Shown in pieces: positions 48,780 to 62,567 of a DNA stretch of 64,000 nucleotides. The stretch covers positions 17,047,014 to 17,111,013 of the forward strand of contig CP141144.1 of assembly GCA_035235625.1 (NCBI GenBank), written 5' to 3'. Source of the DNA: Saururus chinensis (lineage: Eukaryota; Streptophyta; Magnoliopsida; Piperales; Saururaceae). Within the stretch, counting starts at the first letter, position 1. Each line of letters starts with the position of its first letter. The position numbers and the translations under genes are program-made. A model generated the notes under the pieces. That model ran no database searches and had not been told where the DNA came from. It saw nothing but the letters and a program-made list of their open reading frames with translations.

Positions 48780-50850
48780 TTGAACTAGGTAGACCAGAAC
48801 AAAATTAGTCAGTTCGGAACCAAACTGATTTTATTTCAATTCTGTTCAGTTCCAACTTATAAAAACCCAAAACCATACTGAAATGAATTCTTTTACTTTT
48901 TTAAAATTTTCTACTCTAATATTGATTGTTCATTTGAATGAACGGCCGAGATCAAAAGCCCTTTTCTTATCTAATCCTAAGCCTCCCTCCCACCTCCCAT
49001 TGCTTATTCCCTCCCTGAGCTCCCTCCCCACCAGTCCGCTGCTCTGCAGCTCCGCCCTCCACCGAGTTCCCGCTAGTTGCCTAATGGCTAATATATTCAT
49101 CAGGCATCACAAAATCGTATACATTAAATTATGTATATTCTTATATCCGAATAAATCATTTGGAGTCAAACAGAAGCCAATAAATTAGCAGAAACACACA
49201 TCTCACAGAGATGAGTAGAACACTAGTAGAGTCACACATTTCACAATATCACAAAGCGGAGCAGAACACACAACAAAGTAAATTGGATCATATCAAATCC
49301 CAACAGATCATATCAGATTTCATCCGACCATTAACCGATCATATCATATTAGATTGGAGCATATCAGATCACAACAGAGCATTTCATAGTAAATCAAATT
49401 AAAACATATCAGCATATATAAGATCATAGCAAACTTTATATCTTAATTAGTATATTAGTAAAACTAAGTAAGATGTGCATGCATATAAATCATATTAAAA
49501 CGGAATGTCAGAAACGTTTACTCCCCTGTAGTTATGAAAGTAACGACATTCGGAATTACTCGTTTCCTCATAGCATCCTCCCTTTCAGGTCTAGAGATAG
49601 CGTGCAAAACCTCCTCTAGCTCAAGAACATCTTTCTCATTACGTCTGAAGGCAGCAAACAGACACTCCTTTAACCTGAGACATTTCCCATGTTGTGGCCT
49701 GAAGGCGATGGACATAGCCTCCCCTTAACTCAAGACACTTTACATTTCTCGTGCCTGTAGGTGGCGGACAGAACCTCCCTACTCGGAGACACTTTTCTCT
49801 CTGTGCATCTGTAGATGACGGGGATACCTTCCCCTTACTTGGAAACGGTTTTCTCTTTCCGTGCTCTAAGCTGTGGACAAAACCTTCCCTTAACCCGGGG
49901 ATGTATCTCACAATATGTGGCCCTTCGGTGGATGACAAAGTTTCCCTACTTGAGGCTACTTCCCTCATTGTAGCCCGACAACGGAGCATGGAGCCTCCTC
50001 TTACTCGGGGCACTTCTCTCTCTTCTGGGCTTGAGGGCGACAAGCAGAATCTCCTCTTGCCCAGGGGTGTTTCTCAATTATGGAGTCATTAACTCGAGGA
50101 ATGGACACTTCCATTGTGTATAATACCCTTTAATTAGCTAAGAATGCATTTAGAACAGAAAAAAAATAAATTTACAATGACTCCAGAAACTCCTCCGAAA
50201 GTTTAAACGGAAATAAGAATTTATAGAGAAAGGCGTGCGAGCATATGACGGAAACGAGATACACGTGCACGTATGTGCGCCATGTGGCACATTCTAATTC
50301 AACAGAAAATATGGCTGGTATGGCTGCTGCACACGTTAGTGCACTACACGCATCGTGTGCGGCAACATTACGTGTCCGATGTGGGCCCCGCGTGTTGAGC
50401 TGTGTGATCACATGGCACTGCAATGCATGGATGGCCACGATCACATGGGCTGATGTGGTGCAGAGCTGACGCCTCTGCTCCAGCATGCTAATGTCAGTTA
50501 TTCTGTCTTTTTTTAATATTTTATTATTATTTCATTCAAATACAATTTCAACTTAAAAACATGATAACTTCTTATCCCGAAGTCGGAATTGTATGTTCCT
50601 AGTACCGATGGACTCGTATTAGCAAGCCCTTCGAAACTAGACCCTACAAGGGTAGTTTATTCCTCCCATGTGACATATTTTTTGAAGTCGTAACTTTTAC
50701 TCCTCACCTCTGTTTCGCTTGTTCCTTGGTTTTTTACGCTCATTACCTCAAGCTCTAACCAAATACGGAATTTCATCCCTTGAAAGCCCTTAAAATTTAA
50801 CTAAAAGTTACATAATTATCTCTAACCCTCCTAGGTTAAGCGTAATTAGA
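48780..50850. mobile_element. LTR-like block with minisatellite
   Basis: A 48780-48880 segment rich in GGAACCAAACTGATTTT-like words, a GC-rich piece (48960-49080), GATCATATCA repeats (49280-49430), then the 55-bp minisatellite and a GAAGTCGGAATTGTATGTTC ... TCGAAACTAGACCCTACAAGG stretch of a kind often seen in long plant LTRs. No coding domains, and the ends are unknown, so family assignment is weak. Confidence 0.3.
49588..50080. repeat. 55-bp minisatellite, about 9 units
   Basis: Units start near 49588, 49642, 49697, 49753, 49807, 49863, 49919, 49974 and 50028. Each has the plan: GCCTGTAGGTGGCGGACA, then ACCTCCCCTTACTCGGAGA, then CACTTCTCTC. Units differ at many positions, so the array is old. 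The length keeps long frames open on both strands (134 and 113 codons) without protein-like content. Confidence 0.85.
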
Positions 50851-51889
50851 ACACATGGCATTACACATGAGCCCACAAAGGGAATATAGTTTATTAGGGT
50901 AAATTTTACATAACCCCCGTGAATCATCGGGAAAATGCACTTCGTCGTATCTATTATCAAAACCTCCATATAACCTCTATGGATTAATGACTCAAGATGA
51001 ATTTGTTTAAAGTTATAATGGCCCTCTCTATGAAATTGTCTATAGAAATTGGCTATAGAAAGGATGTTAAAAAAATCGTTGAAGCTATGCATTGTCCCAA
51101 GTGGGTATAGAAAGGACATAAAATTGAAAGATAAATTTGGCCAAAAGCAAATTGATCTATATCAAGTATAATGATAACTTGGAGCAAAACAAATGCAAAC
51201 TAACAAGCCCTTTTTGGACAAAGGACTTGGAGAGGGACGCGGAATGGGGGGGTGCAACATAGAGCTTTGCCTAGGTCCATTTACTTAAAATTGCCTTCTA
51301 AAAATAAGGGATATGGGGAGGCCAGTTATACTAAACCTGCGGAATCATTGGTAAGACGAATTTCTTAACAGCAAAACCATCTATATATATACCCACAACA
51401 TAGAAGAGAAAAGGCATGCATCTACAGGAACAAAGGCTTGTCAATCTCGACCTCATTTTTGGTAGTGGGTGGCCACCATGAACTTTTTTAAAATCTGGCA
51501 AGCACTTACAAACGATTTATCAATCTAGCGATGGACATCTAACACTGGAAAAGTGATAGAAGAGGCGGGAGGGAGTATGAAAGGAGACTTGTTGGCTACT
51601 ACCACTAGAGGAGAGCAAAAGTTCTATTGTTGGCAGCTCTGCATAGTGGTGTCAATGGGGAAGAAGGATTGTGGGGTTTTTTAGGAGGAATTCAAGTTGT
51701 GGGGGAAGCAAAGAAAACTTATAGGGGAGGATGAGGCACTAAAGTAAAAAATATTGGTAAATTGTACCTTTTTTGGGGGGCATAAGGGGTACAAATAGCC
51801 ACATTCTTTATACTGACGGTGTCTAATTGCACCACGCGGTGTCAAATTACTATGCCGGCTTGATCAATCTCCACAGTTTACCAATTCCT
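50851..51889. other. Intergenic DNA, no gene seen
   Basis: No recognised gene. The frame at 50808-51119 on the minus strand has no motif. Two similar short segments (near 50918 and 51335, ACCCCCGTGAATCATCGG versus AACCTGCGGAATCATTGG) could be ends of an unidentified repeat. Confidence 0.35.
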
Positions 51890-51904
51890 AGCATCCACTT
51901 AGTT

Positions 51905-52240
51905 TAGGCTTAATCCCTAGGTTTCTGCCCCAATTTTTCAACTGCTTGCTAGAAAGCACAACAACCACATCCTCCGAGAAAATCTTTTGGCTGCGTCCAT
52001 GTCACATTATGCTCACTAATCACGTGTCTGACAAAGTGGTCAAATTTCTTGCTCAACCTCTTAATGTATCCTTGCAAATAAAGAAGCCAATCCAACGTAG
52101 AAATCATTGTTGGAAGGTACTTACTTCGTTTGTGCTTGTAAAATCCAAACTTATTGTTTGACAAAATCAATCAGAGCCAAATTTGACTCTATGTCGTTTA
52201 GATAGAATAATCTCCTACCCTGAGTGCTTGGGATCCATTG
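51905..52240 (-). pseudogene. CYP92-like P450 pseudogene fragment
   Basis: The minus strand reads LYLQGYIKRLSKKFDHFVRH then VISEHN and TQPKDF. This matches the intact P450 at 27-29 kb (LDLQGYIKRM...SKKFNHFVEHVINEHNA...TKDF) over about 45 residues, except for a small deletion after YIKR. Beyond KDF the frame is lost, and a VVVL...QAVEKLG-like remainder continues in shifted frames. Upstream, LFYLNDIESN may match LLYLNGVFNI of the same protein. Only the middle part of exon 1 is left, with no anchor, I-helix or haem loop, so this is a dead duplicate, about 23 kb from its relative and on the same strand. Confidence 0.75.
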
Positions 52241-53559
52241 GACATGTGTCTTCGAAGATGCAATGATTGATACATGCATGGTAAAAGCACGACAAACTAT
52301 GTGCTTGATGAACTAAGACTATGTTTTTTTTCTCCTATGCAAATGTAGACCATGCAGAGAAAAATTATGCAGGCAAAACACGTTGAAAAGCATACATAAA
52401 TAAAGTACTAGATAATGCTTTTAGACAATACACTAAGGGGTGTGACGATCGTATACACGGGGTATGACAATGGCATTAGACTACACCAATACAATATATG
52501 AAGTGATACAATATTGTACACAGTTACAATAATTTAATTAGCAAAAAAATAATTAATATTTAGTTAATTTTAAACTATTTAGTCCCAAAAAAGAAAGGTT
52601 TTATTTTTCTAATGATCCCAACCCAACCTGTCCCACCTTGGACGAGCCGGTTGATCAGCAGCGCGCACATGCGGGTTGGCACATGTAAATACATGGGTCC
52701 AACAAGTCTCTCCCCTACAAAAGTAGGTTAGCCTAAGGGCCTATCTTGAATTACCAAACCTTGCTCTCATATACTCATGCAATTTCCTCATCACTTTGAA
52801 TGTGGGACTATTTACCTTCCCTTTCTCTACAACATGACTCTTCCCATTCATTTCTATAATGGGATTGGGTTCAATCCCTCCACTAAATCCCACAACCATT
52901 TTTCATGGTGGGCTCAATTCTACCATAATTAATTTATTTTGGGTTCCCATCCAACACATTCTAATACTCCCCCATATGAATGAAAATTGTTTTGAGTATA
53001 CTGCAATGGCAATGCGAACACTAGAGAGTAAAATATTGGAAAGTTTCGTCATATAGATGTAGCTTTTGGCTTTGCACCTTCCCTAGTGAAAGACTATCGG
53101 ATTATTGGCTAACCAATGAACATGATATCTTGAAGTGTTCAGCCATTTGTGTAAATCAAGATAATATAATTCATACAATTACTTCTCAAACATAGTATTG
53201 GTTTTCATTATTGTGTTTATTTTGGCCCTTAACATTCCTAGTTTTCATGAATACTTTAGAGGATTTAGCTTTATAATCTTCATAGAAGTTGCCCCTTCAC
53301 ACTCATATAAGTGATTCTTATTAGGAGTATCTTGTTATACCTCACTTGAATGTAGTCAAGCTATAAGAAGTTAAAAGCTTAACTTACCCTGACTTCACTG
53401 CATGCATCACTATTTATCATAGGATTGGGTATGATATTTTATCTCTATGGTGATTTTTCTTTAGCCTCTACAATTCGGTTGTCCCTTTGAACCTAGATCT
53501 TGGAATCTTCAATCAACTAGGTTAGGTTGTCATTATGGTGACTCTCAATTAATAGGCTT
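52241..53559. other. Intergenic DNA, possible Copia 3' end
   Basis: ACATTCTAATACTCCCCCAT near 52960 resembles the edge of Copia elements, and the Copia coding remains that follow point the right way for this to be their 3' flank. Nothing else identified; no host gene seen. Confidence 0.35.
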
Positions 53560-56105
53560 TAAACTTATTCTCTTTAATAAATAATTCACTTGTTCTCTGG
53601 TCAAACCTTTAGTAAGTGGAACTGCAATATTATCTTTTGACATAAACATTTACAATGTAAATAATTCTACTTGAGAGAAGTTGTTTTATGTATATTATGT
53701 TTTTGATGAATGTGTCAAGACTTACCATTATATAAAATATTTTGTGACCTACTAATAATCGATTTGTTATCACAATTGATGCAAATAGGAGGCACATGCT
53801 TTAGACACATTGCAATATTTTCTAAGAAATGATGAAGCCACTATGCTTCTTCACATGCTCTATCTAGTGCAATAAATTCATATTTCATCATGGATCTTGC
53901 AATGCACTTTTTTTTTTCAGGATTTCCATGTTACTACTGCACTCCAAGAGTAAAGTTATATCCACTTGTGGACTTTGAATATTTTCAATCAGATATCCTG
54001 TTTGCATCATTGTAGCCCTCAAGTACAGCTGGATATTGAGTATAGTGCAATGCATAATTCAGGGTGTATCTTAAATATCTAAGAACCCCGACTCATGCTT
54101 TCTAGTGGTCTCCCCTAGGATACTTGTGTATTTAGCTAGTTTACTCACAACATATGCTATGTTCAGTCTCGTAAAATTCATAATATAATTGAGACTACGT
54201 ATTATTTGATAATACTGTAATTGAGATATGCCTTCACCTTTGATTTTAGTTAGATGCAAATTGACATCTTCGGGTGTTCTCGCAGAACGACTATCACCGT
54301 TGTTATACTTCTCGAGTATTTTCTCAATGTGAGATTTGAGATATAGCATATCCATTAGATGTTTAAGTGACTATCATCTCTATTATTACAACTGCAACAC
54401 CTAGGTCTTTTCATGTCAAACTGGGTGTTCAACATCTTCTTAATAGTTTTGATGACATCATCATTGCTACTTATAATAAGCATATTATCTATATATAGAC
54501 ATACAATGACATAGTCATTTGGTCTTTCTTTGCCATAGACACACTTGTTGCATTCATTGATTTTAAACCCACTAAACATTATCATTTTATCAATTTTTTT
54601 ATGATGTTTGCTTCAACTTGTAAAGGGATTTAACAAGCTTACACACTTTGTGCTCTTGACCATAAACTTTGAACCCATCAGGTTGTTCTATATAGATTTC
54701 GTGTTCTAAATCACCATTCAAAAGTATTGTCTTAACATTCTTTTGATGTATCTCTAGTTGATACAATGTTGTAATGGCAATTAACATACAAATGGATGTT
54801 ATTCTTGTGATCGGCGAATAGGTATCAAAATAGTCCTCACCTGCCTTTTGCTTGTATCCTTTGACAATAAGCTATGCTTTGTATTTTTCAATTGATCTAT
54901 TAATTTTCATCTTCCTCTTAAATATCCACTTATATCCTAAGGGTTTACAACTTGGTAAAAGATCTACTAGCTCCCATGTATCATTTTGCATGATAGGATC
55001 AATTTCACTATTGATAGCCTCTTTTCAAAAAGGTGCTTCAAGATATGACATTGCCTACTTATAGCTTTAAGGTCATTTTCTAACAAATATAAAAAAAATC
55101 TAGACCAAAGGATTTTAATGTTTGAGCATGTTTATTGCGTCTAGGTTCATTATTTTCTCCTTCTTGGTCTTGACTATTGTCACTTGCCACATTGAGAACT
55201 CTTTTAAGAAAATTTTCCCCTTGTGTAGAATCATAAGGAAAAATATATTCAAGAAAATGATGCATTTCTATATTCAACTATAGTATTGACATTTACATCA
55301 GAAATCTCTAATTTATGAATAAGAAAGTGAAATGCACTAATGTTATTTGCATAACCAAAGAATACACAATCAATAGTTTTAGATCTTATCTTTGTTTTTT
55401 TAGAAACATGGACAGCCACCTTAACCAAACCACCTTACATCTTTAAGAATTTTTAGAAAGGTTTTCGACCTTTCTATAATTTGTAGGGTATTTTGTTTGT
55501 TTTCTTATGGGGTAATTTATTGAGAATATATTGTTGTTAGCACAGCTTTTCCCCACAAGTTTTGGGGTAACCCAAAATTTATTCACATGACATTCATCAT
55601 CTCTTTCAAAGTTCTAATTTTCCTTTCAACAACTCTATTTTGTTAAGGTAAATAGAAGTTGTAGTTTGGTGAATAATACTATGTTGTAAATAAAATTCAC
55701 CAAAAAATAATTTACATTCCCCACCTTTATCGCTTCTTAGAACTTTTATCTTTTTGCCTTATCCTTGCTTCTGAGCAAGTATGCATAATTATATCTCGTG
55801 CAATCATCTATAAAAGTAATAAAATATTTTTGCTTCTAGTTTGCACAAACTTCAAATCACATACATCACTATGAACTGATTCTAGAGGCTCACTTCTTTT
55901 AACACTTTTGAAGGAAGTCCTTAATTTTGATTCCACATAAGTTTCCATATTTATGAGTAGAGTCATTCTTAAACTTAGGTAAATATTCTATGTTAACTAA
56001 TCTACATAGAGTATTATAATTAACATGTCCTAATCTAGTATACCATATCTCCTAATCTACCATGTCATATCTCACATGACTCATTTATATAAGAAGAAGC
56101 ACTAG
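53560..56105 (-). mobile_element. Ty1/Copia fossil (integrase, RT, RNase H)
   Basis: Minus-strand remains in Pol order: integrase core with a PQQNGVVER-type region near 55620, linker (55280-55080), RT with LYQLEIHQKNVKTILLNGDL and YIEQPDGFKVYG (54770-54650), YIDNMLIISSND-type active site (54500), LNYIMNFTRLNIAYVVSKLA (54200-54130), and an RNase H tail to about 53650. It is broken in many places; Gag and a clear 5' LTR are not present before position 56106, where a long-LTR element begins, apparently inserted into it. Confidence 0.85.
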
Positions 56106-57815
56106 TGTCACACCCCCTTGACCCGAACCCGACCAAAGGAGAGGTGACTAAGGCGCGACAAAGCGGAAAGCTAACCAAAAAACCAGGCTAGATCGGAATA
56201 TATATAACTTTGATCCCTTTGTGCAAAAATAATTAACGAAAGAAAGAAATTAATTAAAGTCTATTATTCCATCACGTACCCACATAATCTCATAAACATA
56301 ATAGACTCAAGTCTAAAAAGACAGCAAGTCTAAGCCATCAACAAGGCTATCCATAACATATAAAGTATCAAAGTCACAAGTTGCATCAAAGTAAGCATAA
56401 AGTTTATTTCATCATGTAAGATGTTATCTCACACTTCATGCATCTATTTGTCTTCATTCTTGTAAAAAAGATAATCTTGAACACATGCATGACACAACCA
56501 TGCAGCCCAAAATAAAATAACACAACAAAGGGTAAACTTAGCTTAGTAAAGATTATGAAACATAAAACTCACATTAACACCAAAACATAATCCTGAAGGA
56601 ACATGACATAAACCTTATACAAACTGGTATTAACAACACAAGAGCACATCAAACCCCTCATACATACAACCTATGACAAATATCTCATATCCATAATCAA
56701 AACATATGCATCATATCTCATTATATCATAATCCACATACATGACCTATGCATTTAATAGACATATTCATCCACAACCTGCATGATCACATTTCACAATC
56801 CATACACATCCTGCATGTTTAAGTCTCATAATTCATACACATCCTACATGATCAAGTCTCATAATCCATACACAACTTGTGAAATATAAACATCATTATC
56901 CCTACATGTAATCTGTGTAAATAAGCATTATAATCCATAAACAACATGTGTAAATAGCACGATGAATGTCTTGCGATAAAGAAATCAACTTGCTTATCCT
57001 AGCTAAAGCTTGACAAGACATACTCACCCTGGAAATTCTAAAAAATAAGACCTAAGCAGTTTGGTAAATCCTATCAATCGGAAGTGTCCCAATTAGCTGG
57101 TGTACATAAACAAACCAGCCTAGATTCTTAGTCTATAAGTGTCTCAATAGTTTATCTTATTATAACACTCCGCTCTTCTCACCCGGGGAGGAAACTCACC
57201 CTTAAAGGGACGTAAACCCCCGCCCTTTCAGTCATAAAACTAATTTGATAAATCTCTTATATGGCTAATCTAGAAAACTACGATACACAATCGGGTAATC
57301 ACGATTAAACATGGTTAATTATGGCTTAACAAATCATTTTCACGATGTATGCAACATAATATATATGTGAACAATGTTAGGCACATGTAAGCATAAGTAA
57401 TCATACCCTAATGAGTCCTAATATGCATGAAACATGGTCCATACGTAGAAAATGAGATCATATACGCATAAATAAGCATAAACATACATAGTCATGTTCA
57501 TAAATAAGCTAAAGTATGTAAAACATGGTTCATACATAATTCATGTAGCAAATGCAAACATTCATGCTTCATCATGGTTATAATCTACTAGAGTCATGTG
57601 AAAGTCACAAAGAAACGGTCAAATTTGAGCTTAAAAGTAATCATGAAGTCAATTTCATAAATAAGCTAAAACATGTAGACATGGTTCATACACAATCAAT
57701 GTGGCCTATGTGCAAGCATTCATACATCGTCATAGTCATACTCTACTGATGTCATGTGATAGACATGAAGAAATCATCAAAATTTGGCTTAAGGGGCTAT
57801 CAATCGAGAACAAAG
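56106..57815 (-). mobile_element. Older long-LTR copy, first part (Ty3-type)
   Basis: Starts TGTCACACCCCCTTGACCCG at 56106, the antisense of an LTR 3' end, preceded by ACTAG. Its continuation appears after the younger solo LTR, at 60404-61137. The words ATCCATACACATCCTGCATG are repeated at 56760-56900. Same family as the solo LTRs at 42.2 and 57.8 kb. Broken by at least two later insertions. Confidence 0.6.
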
Positions 57816-60403
57816 TGTCACACCCCACTACACCCCCTAACCCGAACCCAGTCTAAGAAGGTGGGACACGACGCGACATAACCCATCCTGCGATCTTACC
57901 GAAGTACACAGTACGTGCCCTTTGTACAAAAGCAAATAACGAAAGGTAGAAGAGATTAATTAAACATCTTAGTCCAACATAATACCCACAAAATCTATAA
58001 TGAACATAGTCTCAAGCCCTAAGGTTGCAACATATCTAAAGTCATCATAGGCTATCCAAAGTATGAAATAAAGTTAAGTCTAAGATCATAGTAAGCCAAC
58101 ACACTCGGGCAAACTAGCCTAGATTCTCATGTTGAGAAAGACTCATCAATTAAACTCATTATAGCATTCTGCACTTCTCACCCATGGAAGAAACTTGTCC
58201 TCAAAGGAACGTAAAACCTGGTCCAATGGACGTAAAACCCATCCAATTAGACGTAAAACCGATTTGATAAACTTCCGATGCAGCTAATCATGAAAACTAT
58301 GACATCCAATCAATTAATCACAGTTAAACACGATTAATATTCACTTACAAATCATTTTCATAATGCATGTGATATGATACATACATAAGCAATGTTTAAT
58401 AAAAGCAAGCATAGGTAAACATACTCTAACCAATCCTAATATGCACGAAACATGATCCATTTGTGACAAATAAAATTATATAAGCATAAGTAAAAATATA
58501 CATACATGATCGTGTTCATATTTGAGCTAAAACGTGTAGAACATGGTTCATCTATAATTAATATGACATGTGTAAGCATTCATAATTCATCATGGTCACA
58601 ATCTACTAGAATCATGGAGTAATACGAAGAAATCATCAAAATCTTACTTGAATCATGCATATACTTATTTATCCCATACTAGCATAAGTAGATATTTTAG
58701 CATAATCACAACATGTAACTTATATATTTTAGGAAAAATAATACATAAACTCTAATCAATGTGAAAATTTATAGACACCTACATCATAGGCTTGATTAAC
58801 ATATATATAAATATCATACAAAAATAACTATAAATAATAATTTTTGTGATTTAATTAATGAGACTATACAGTTCTGCCAGAATCGTCGACCTTCAAATTT
58901 ATGACTATGCCATTAAATTATCGTTTTCTAAACAACTTAAAATTTTTACAGCATACTCATAACACATATATTAATTCATCATAAAACGAAAGAACCAAAA
59001 ATTATATGTTTTCATCACTAAACATGCTTCTGAACACGAAAATAGAGAGTTATTTTATTGTACAATATATGTTTCAAAAAATATAATAAATACATATTAT
59101 TCTAAAAAAATATGAAAAATTAGAAATATAATCTAGACATGATAATTCATTCCCAAAAAATATTTGAGAGCAAAACTCAAAGTAAAAGTATTTAAACATA
59201 GTCATGAGTCCAAAACAGAGAGCTATTTGGGCTGTTTGAACGACCTGATGGCCCATTTAAACGGTTGGCCATTTGATCAGCCCACAGGCAATTGAATGGT
59301 TAGGACATAAGCATCAAAACAATTGTCTTCCTCATGAAATCGGATTGGAATTCTTCTAAAAATCAATAAAATTACCAAAATTTCATAAAACTTCATATAA
59401 TCATTACTCAAGCCTAAAATATGATAGATCTAACATTTTTCATATTTAAATATATAAAAATAATAATAAATTACATATTTTTAATAAATCGCCATTACAC
59501 ATCAAGATGAATCAAAAGCTCAAAGAAACTCACAATAATAACATTTTAATTAAGGAAACCTCTTAGAAAGAAAACCATTTACCTCTATTAAATTTGTAAA
59601 TCCCTTGAAAGAGCTTTAAGCTCAAGAAATTTTTTCCAAAAATTAGAGCTTTTAGTTAATCCAAATCAAAACTAACTAATATACTCAAATCAACCTAGAA
59701 AATAATAGATTCAAAACCTCATTAGGTTAAAAATAAAAATAACCTAATTAGGATTCTAAATTGGAATTAAAAATATGATTTTGATTAAAAAAGATTAAGA
59801 ATCAAAATAGGAGAAGTAAAGATAGAGATGATTAATACAAAAATCAAAAAATTAAGAGTGATTAAGGGGGAAAACCTTACCTTAAGAAGAGTTTCTCCTT
59901 TGGAAAATGGGAGTAGAGCTTAGCCTCCCTCCTATTCTCAACCCATCCCCATTTGGCAAATAGCTAGGTTTTTTTTTTTATAGTAAAACTTATGAGCTGA
60001 AAATTAAATTATTGGGCTAGAAAATATATAAAAAATGCTCTAAGTGACAATTTAAGTGCACTTTTGACTCAAAAAATGAATTTAAATACACTTAAACCCA
60101 CTTAGACAAATCAATAGAAGGTTGAAAACCAAAATGGGTAGCATGCCATTCCACACGGACTATAATCAAATAGGTCCTACGGTGGGGCCCACTCCTTTGA
60201 CCAAGAAAAAATTAAAAAAAATATCTTTAAATAGGTAAAATTTTGGGTAAATCAAGCTTGACACTAATACTCTAAGCTAAAGTAAAATTAAACTTTAAAA
60301 AAATCTATAAATAACCTAACTCATTACCCCAATAAAATTAAATCAAACCGACAAACAAACAAATTCACACAACTATAAAGGTAAAAAAATTAGAGATCAT
60401 ACT
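57816..60403 (-). mobile_element. Younger solo LTR, 2588 bp, nested, CAAAG duplication
   Basis: Starts TGTCACACCCCACTACACCC and ends AGAGATCATACT, flanked by the perfect 5-bp repeat CAAAG (57811-57815 and 60404-60408). On the minus strand the order matches the solo LTR at 42.2 kb: start of the TGATCTC type, the GGGTAATGAGTTAGG block, GTGGGGCCCACC, then a TATA box with CTATAAAAAAAAAACCTAGC near 59975. No internal coding region, hence a solo LTR. It sits inside an older copy of its own family. Confidence 0.8.
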
Positions 60404-61137
60404 CAAAGATTGCCCGAAAAGTCATTTAGCCGATCGATCGGCCTGGCCAGCCATTTGATCGACCCAACAGAGCGATTGAACGATCAACCCAAAAACTTGC
60501 AAAAATAGTTCTTTTCTATGTTCTAAACTAAATTGAATTCATTCAAAAAATCCATAAAAATTTCTAGAATTTCATAAAACTTCATATAATCATTAAATAA
60601 GCCTAAGACATGATAGATCTAACATTTCTCATTCTTAATCATATAAACACAATATTAAATCATTCATTCAAGAAGAATCAAATTCACTCATTCATAAGCT
60701 TGAAGAACATGAATCCACCCACAAACATGATGTTAATGGAAGTAAAATTTCATCAAACAAAAACTTCTTACCTTAAAAAGGATTGTAGACCTTTGATTCT
60801 CTTCCAAAGTTCAAAGAATTTCTACCCAACAAATTAGGGTTTCATTAGCCCTAAGCAAGAATACAACATTTCTACCAAAAATAGACTCAAAGCTACTAAC
60901 AGATGATAGATCTAAAACCCTCTTATGTCAAAAATGAAAATCACAAGAGTACAAGCAATAAATCCGAATCTAGGGATTTAAATCATGGAGAAAAGAATGA
61001 ACTTAACATGAGGAAAACCTAGAATCTCATTTGTGAAGAGAAAAACATGAGATTTAGGGGGGGAAATAAAAGAAACATGGAAGTATTAAAAAGATTTACA
61101 TTAGGATTAAGATTTTTCATCTTGAGATGAGGGTAGA
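60404..61137 (-). mobile_element. Older long-LTR copy, second part
   Basis: Parallels the interior of the solo LTR just before it: GATCGGCCTGGCCAGCCATTTGATCG and AATTTCATAAAACTTCATATAATCATTA followed by AAGCCTAAGACATGATAGATCTAAC match 59230-59440. It therefore continues the copy interrupted at 57815 and is itself cut at 61138 by another LTR. Confidence 0.6.
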
Positions 61138-61754
61138 TGTAACGCCCGAGATTTTTCATCCCTTTTTCTCAAAACTCATAGAAATTTTTTTTTTCCATAA
61201 ATCGGAGTCAAAACGATAAAATCAAAACCTGTTTATAATTTAAAACATCATACGGTTAAACATCGTACTGTCAAATCAAATATCCTCAGGCGCTACCCGA
61301 AAACACACGTACGAATAAATTTGCTATGATCATAGACTTTTAAATACAAATCACTCTCCCAGGCATCCCTGAGTACAAGTCCCATAACAGTCCACTGACT
61401 GATCCAAATGAAAGTCCAGAATAAACATCTTATGTTCTCATCTCACCCAATACAGGAGATCGTGGCACAAAATACTCGTAAAGAGTCAAGCAGATACCTT
61501 AGTCAACGGGAATCAATCCACCGCTGAAACGAGCGTCCATCTCCGGGAGCTCTCTGCACAACCTGCAAAATCTCCCGTGCAACGGGGCTAAAAACAGTAG
61601 GGTGAGTATTTTCATACTCAGTAGGAAAATACCTAGTAGGGGAAATCCCAAACGGTGAACTCACAAGTTCATAAATGCATGTGTCATGCAACTCAAACAT
61701 GAAGCAGTCAACATAATATAATCATATCATGCACATACGCATGCAGCATCTCAA

Positions 61755-61870
61755 ATGCACCATCGTGCCACAGACATACCGAAGGCATCAACGTGCCAAA
61801 ATCATACCAAAGGCACCATCGTGCCAAAGTCATACTGAAGGCACTATCGTGCCAAAATCATACTATTCAA
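61755..61870. repeat. GGCACCATCGTGCCAAA tandem repeat
   Basis: Four to five units of about 27 bp (CATACYGAAGGCACCATCGTG then CCAAA), each with a self-complementary GGCACCATCGTGCC core. Confidence 0.85.
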
Positions 61871-61899
61871 TCAACTTACACAAACACCCTTATCCAGGG

Positions 61900-62190
61900 T
61901 CATGCAACTTACTCGTACCACCGTACGCATACTCATACAACATACGCATACTTGTACGACCTTACTCGTACAATCGTATGCTCACTCATACAGCTTACCC
62001 ATACATGTACGACCTTACTCGTACAATCAGACTCGTACGACCTCACTCGTACAGTCTGCACAAAATCATACTTACTGTCTTACTCAGAAACATATTCTCA
62101 CAATCGTACTCATACTCTTACAGTCGTGCTCATACTCATACGCTTACAGTCCTGCTCATACATACAGTCGTACTCACACTCATAATCGTA
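61900..62190. repeat. CTCGTACAATCGTA low-complexity array
   Basis: Dense short repeats of the type ACTCGTACAA/TCGTACGACC/ACTCATACAG. Frames stay open as Tyr-Ser-His-Thr runs, which are not protein-like. Confidence 0.85.
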
Positions 62191-62427
62191 CATATATCAA
62201 CGACCACTGAAGCTCATTACAACTAATAAGCTCCAACGTCGAAATGGAAAAGAATGCCACTGGGGCAACACCTTAACCTCCGGGGAGTGACTAGACGCCA
62301 TGGACTTTTCCGAAGGTAAGGCACGCCAATGCTCATGGGGCACTGGATCAAACAGGTAAGAGTAGATCCATGATACTACTTACCTGAGCGCGCAAACATA
62401 AACACCCACACATAAGGGGTCATACAG

Positions 62428-62567
62428 TTGCCCACCATAATGGGTCTTATAGTGTCATAGAATCGCCCACCATAATGGGTCTTATAGTGCCATAAAATTG
62501 CCCACCATAATGGGTCTTATAGTGCCAGAGAATTGCCCACCATAATGGGTCTTATAGTGCCATTGCC
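62428..62567. repeat. 35-bp tandem repeat, 4 units
   Basis: TTGCCCACCATAATGGGTCT then TATAGTGCCATAGAA, repeated with cccac at 62431, 62466, 62501 and 62536. The core CCCACCATAATGGG is a near-palindrome. Confidence 0.92.

Noticed and set aside
49639-50092. 134- and 113-codon overlapping frames on opposite strands
   Set aside because: Both are readings of the 55-bp minisatellite.
61729-62226. 165- and 130-codon frames rich in Tyr, Ser, His and Thr
   Set aside because: They are produced by tandem CTCGTACAATCGTA-type repeats inside an LTR.
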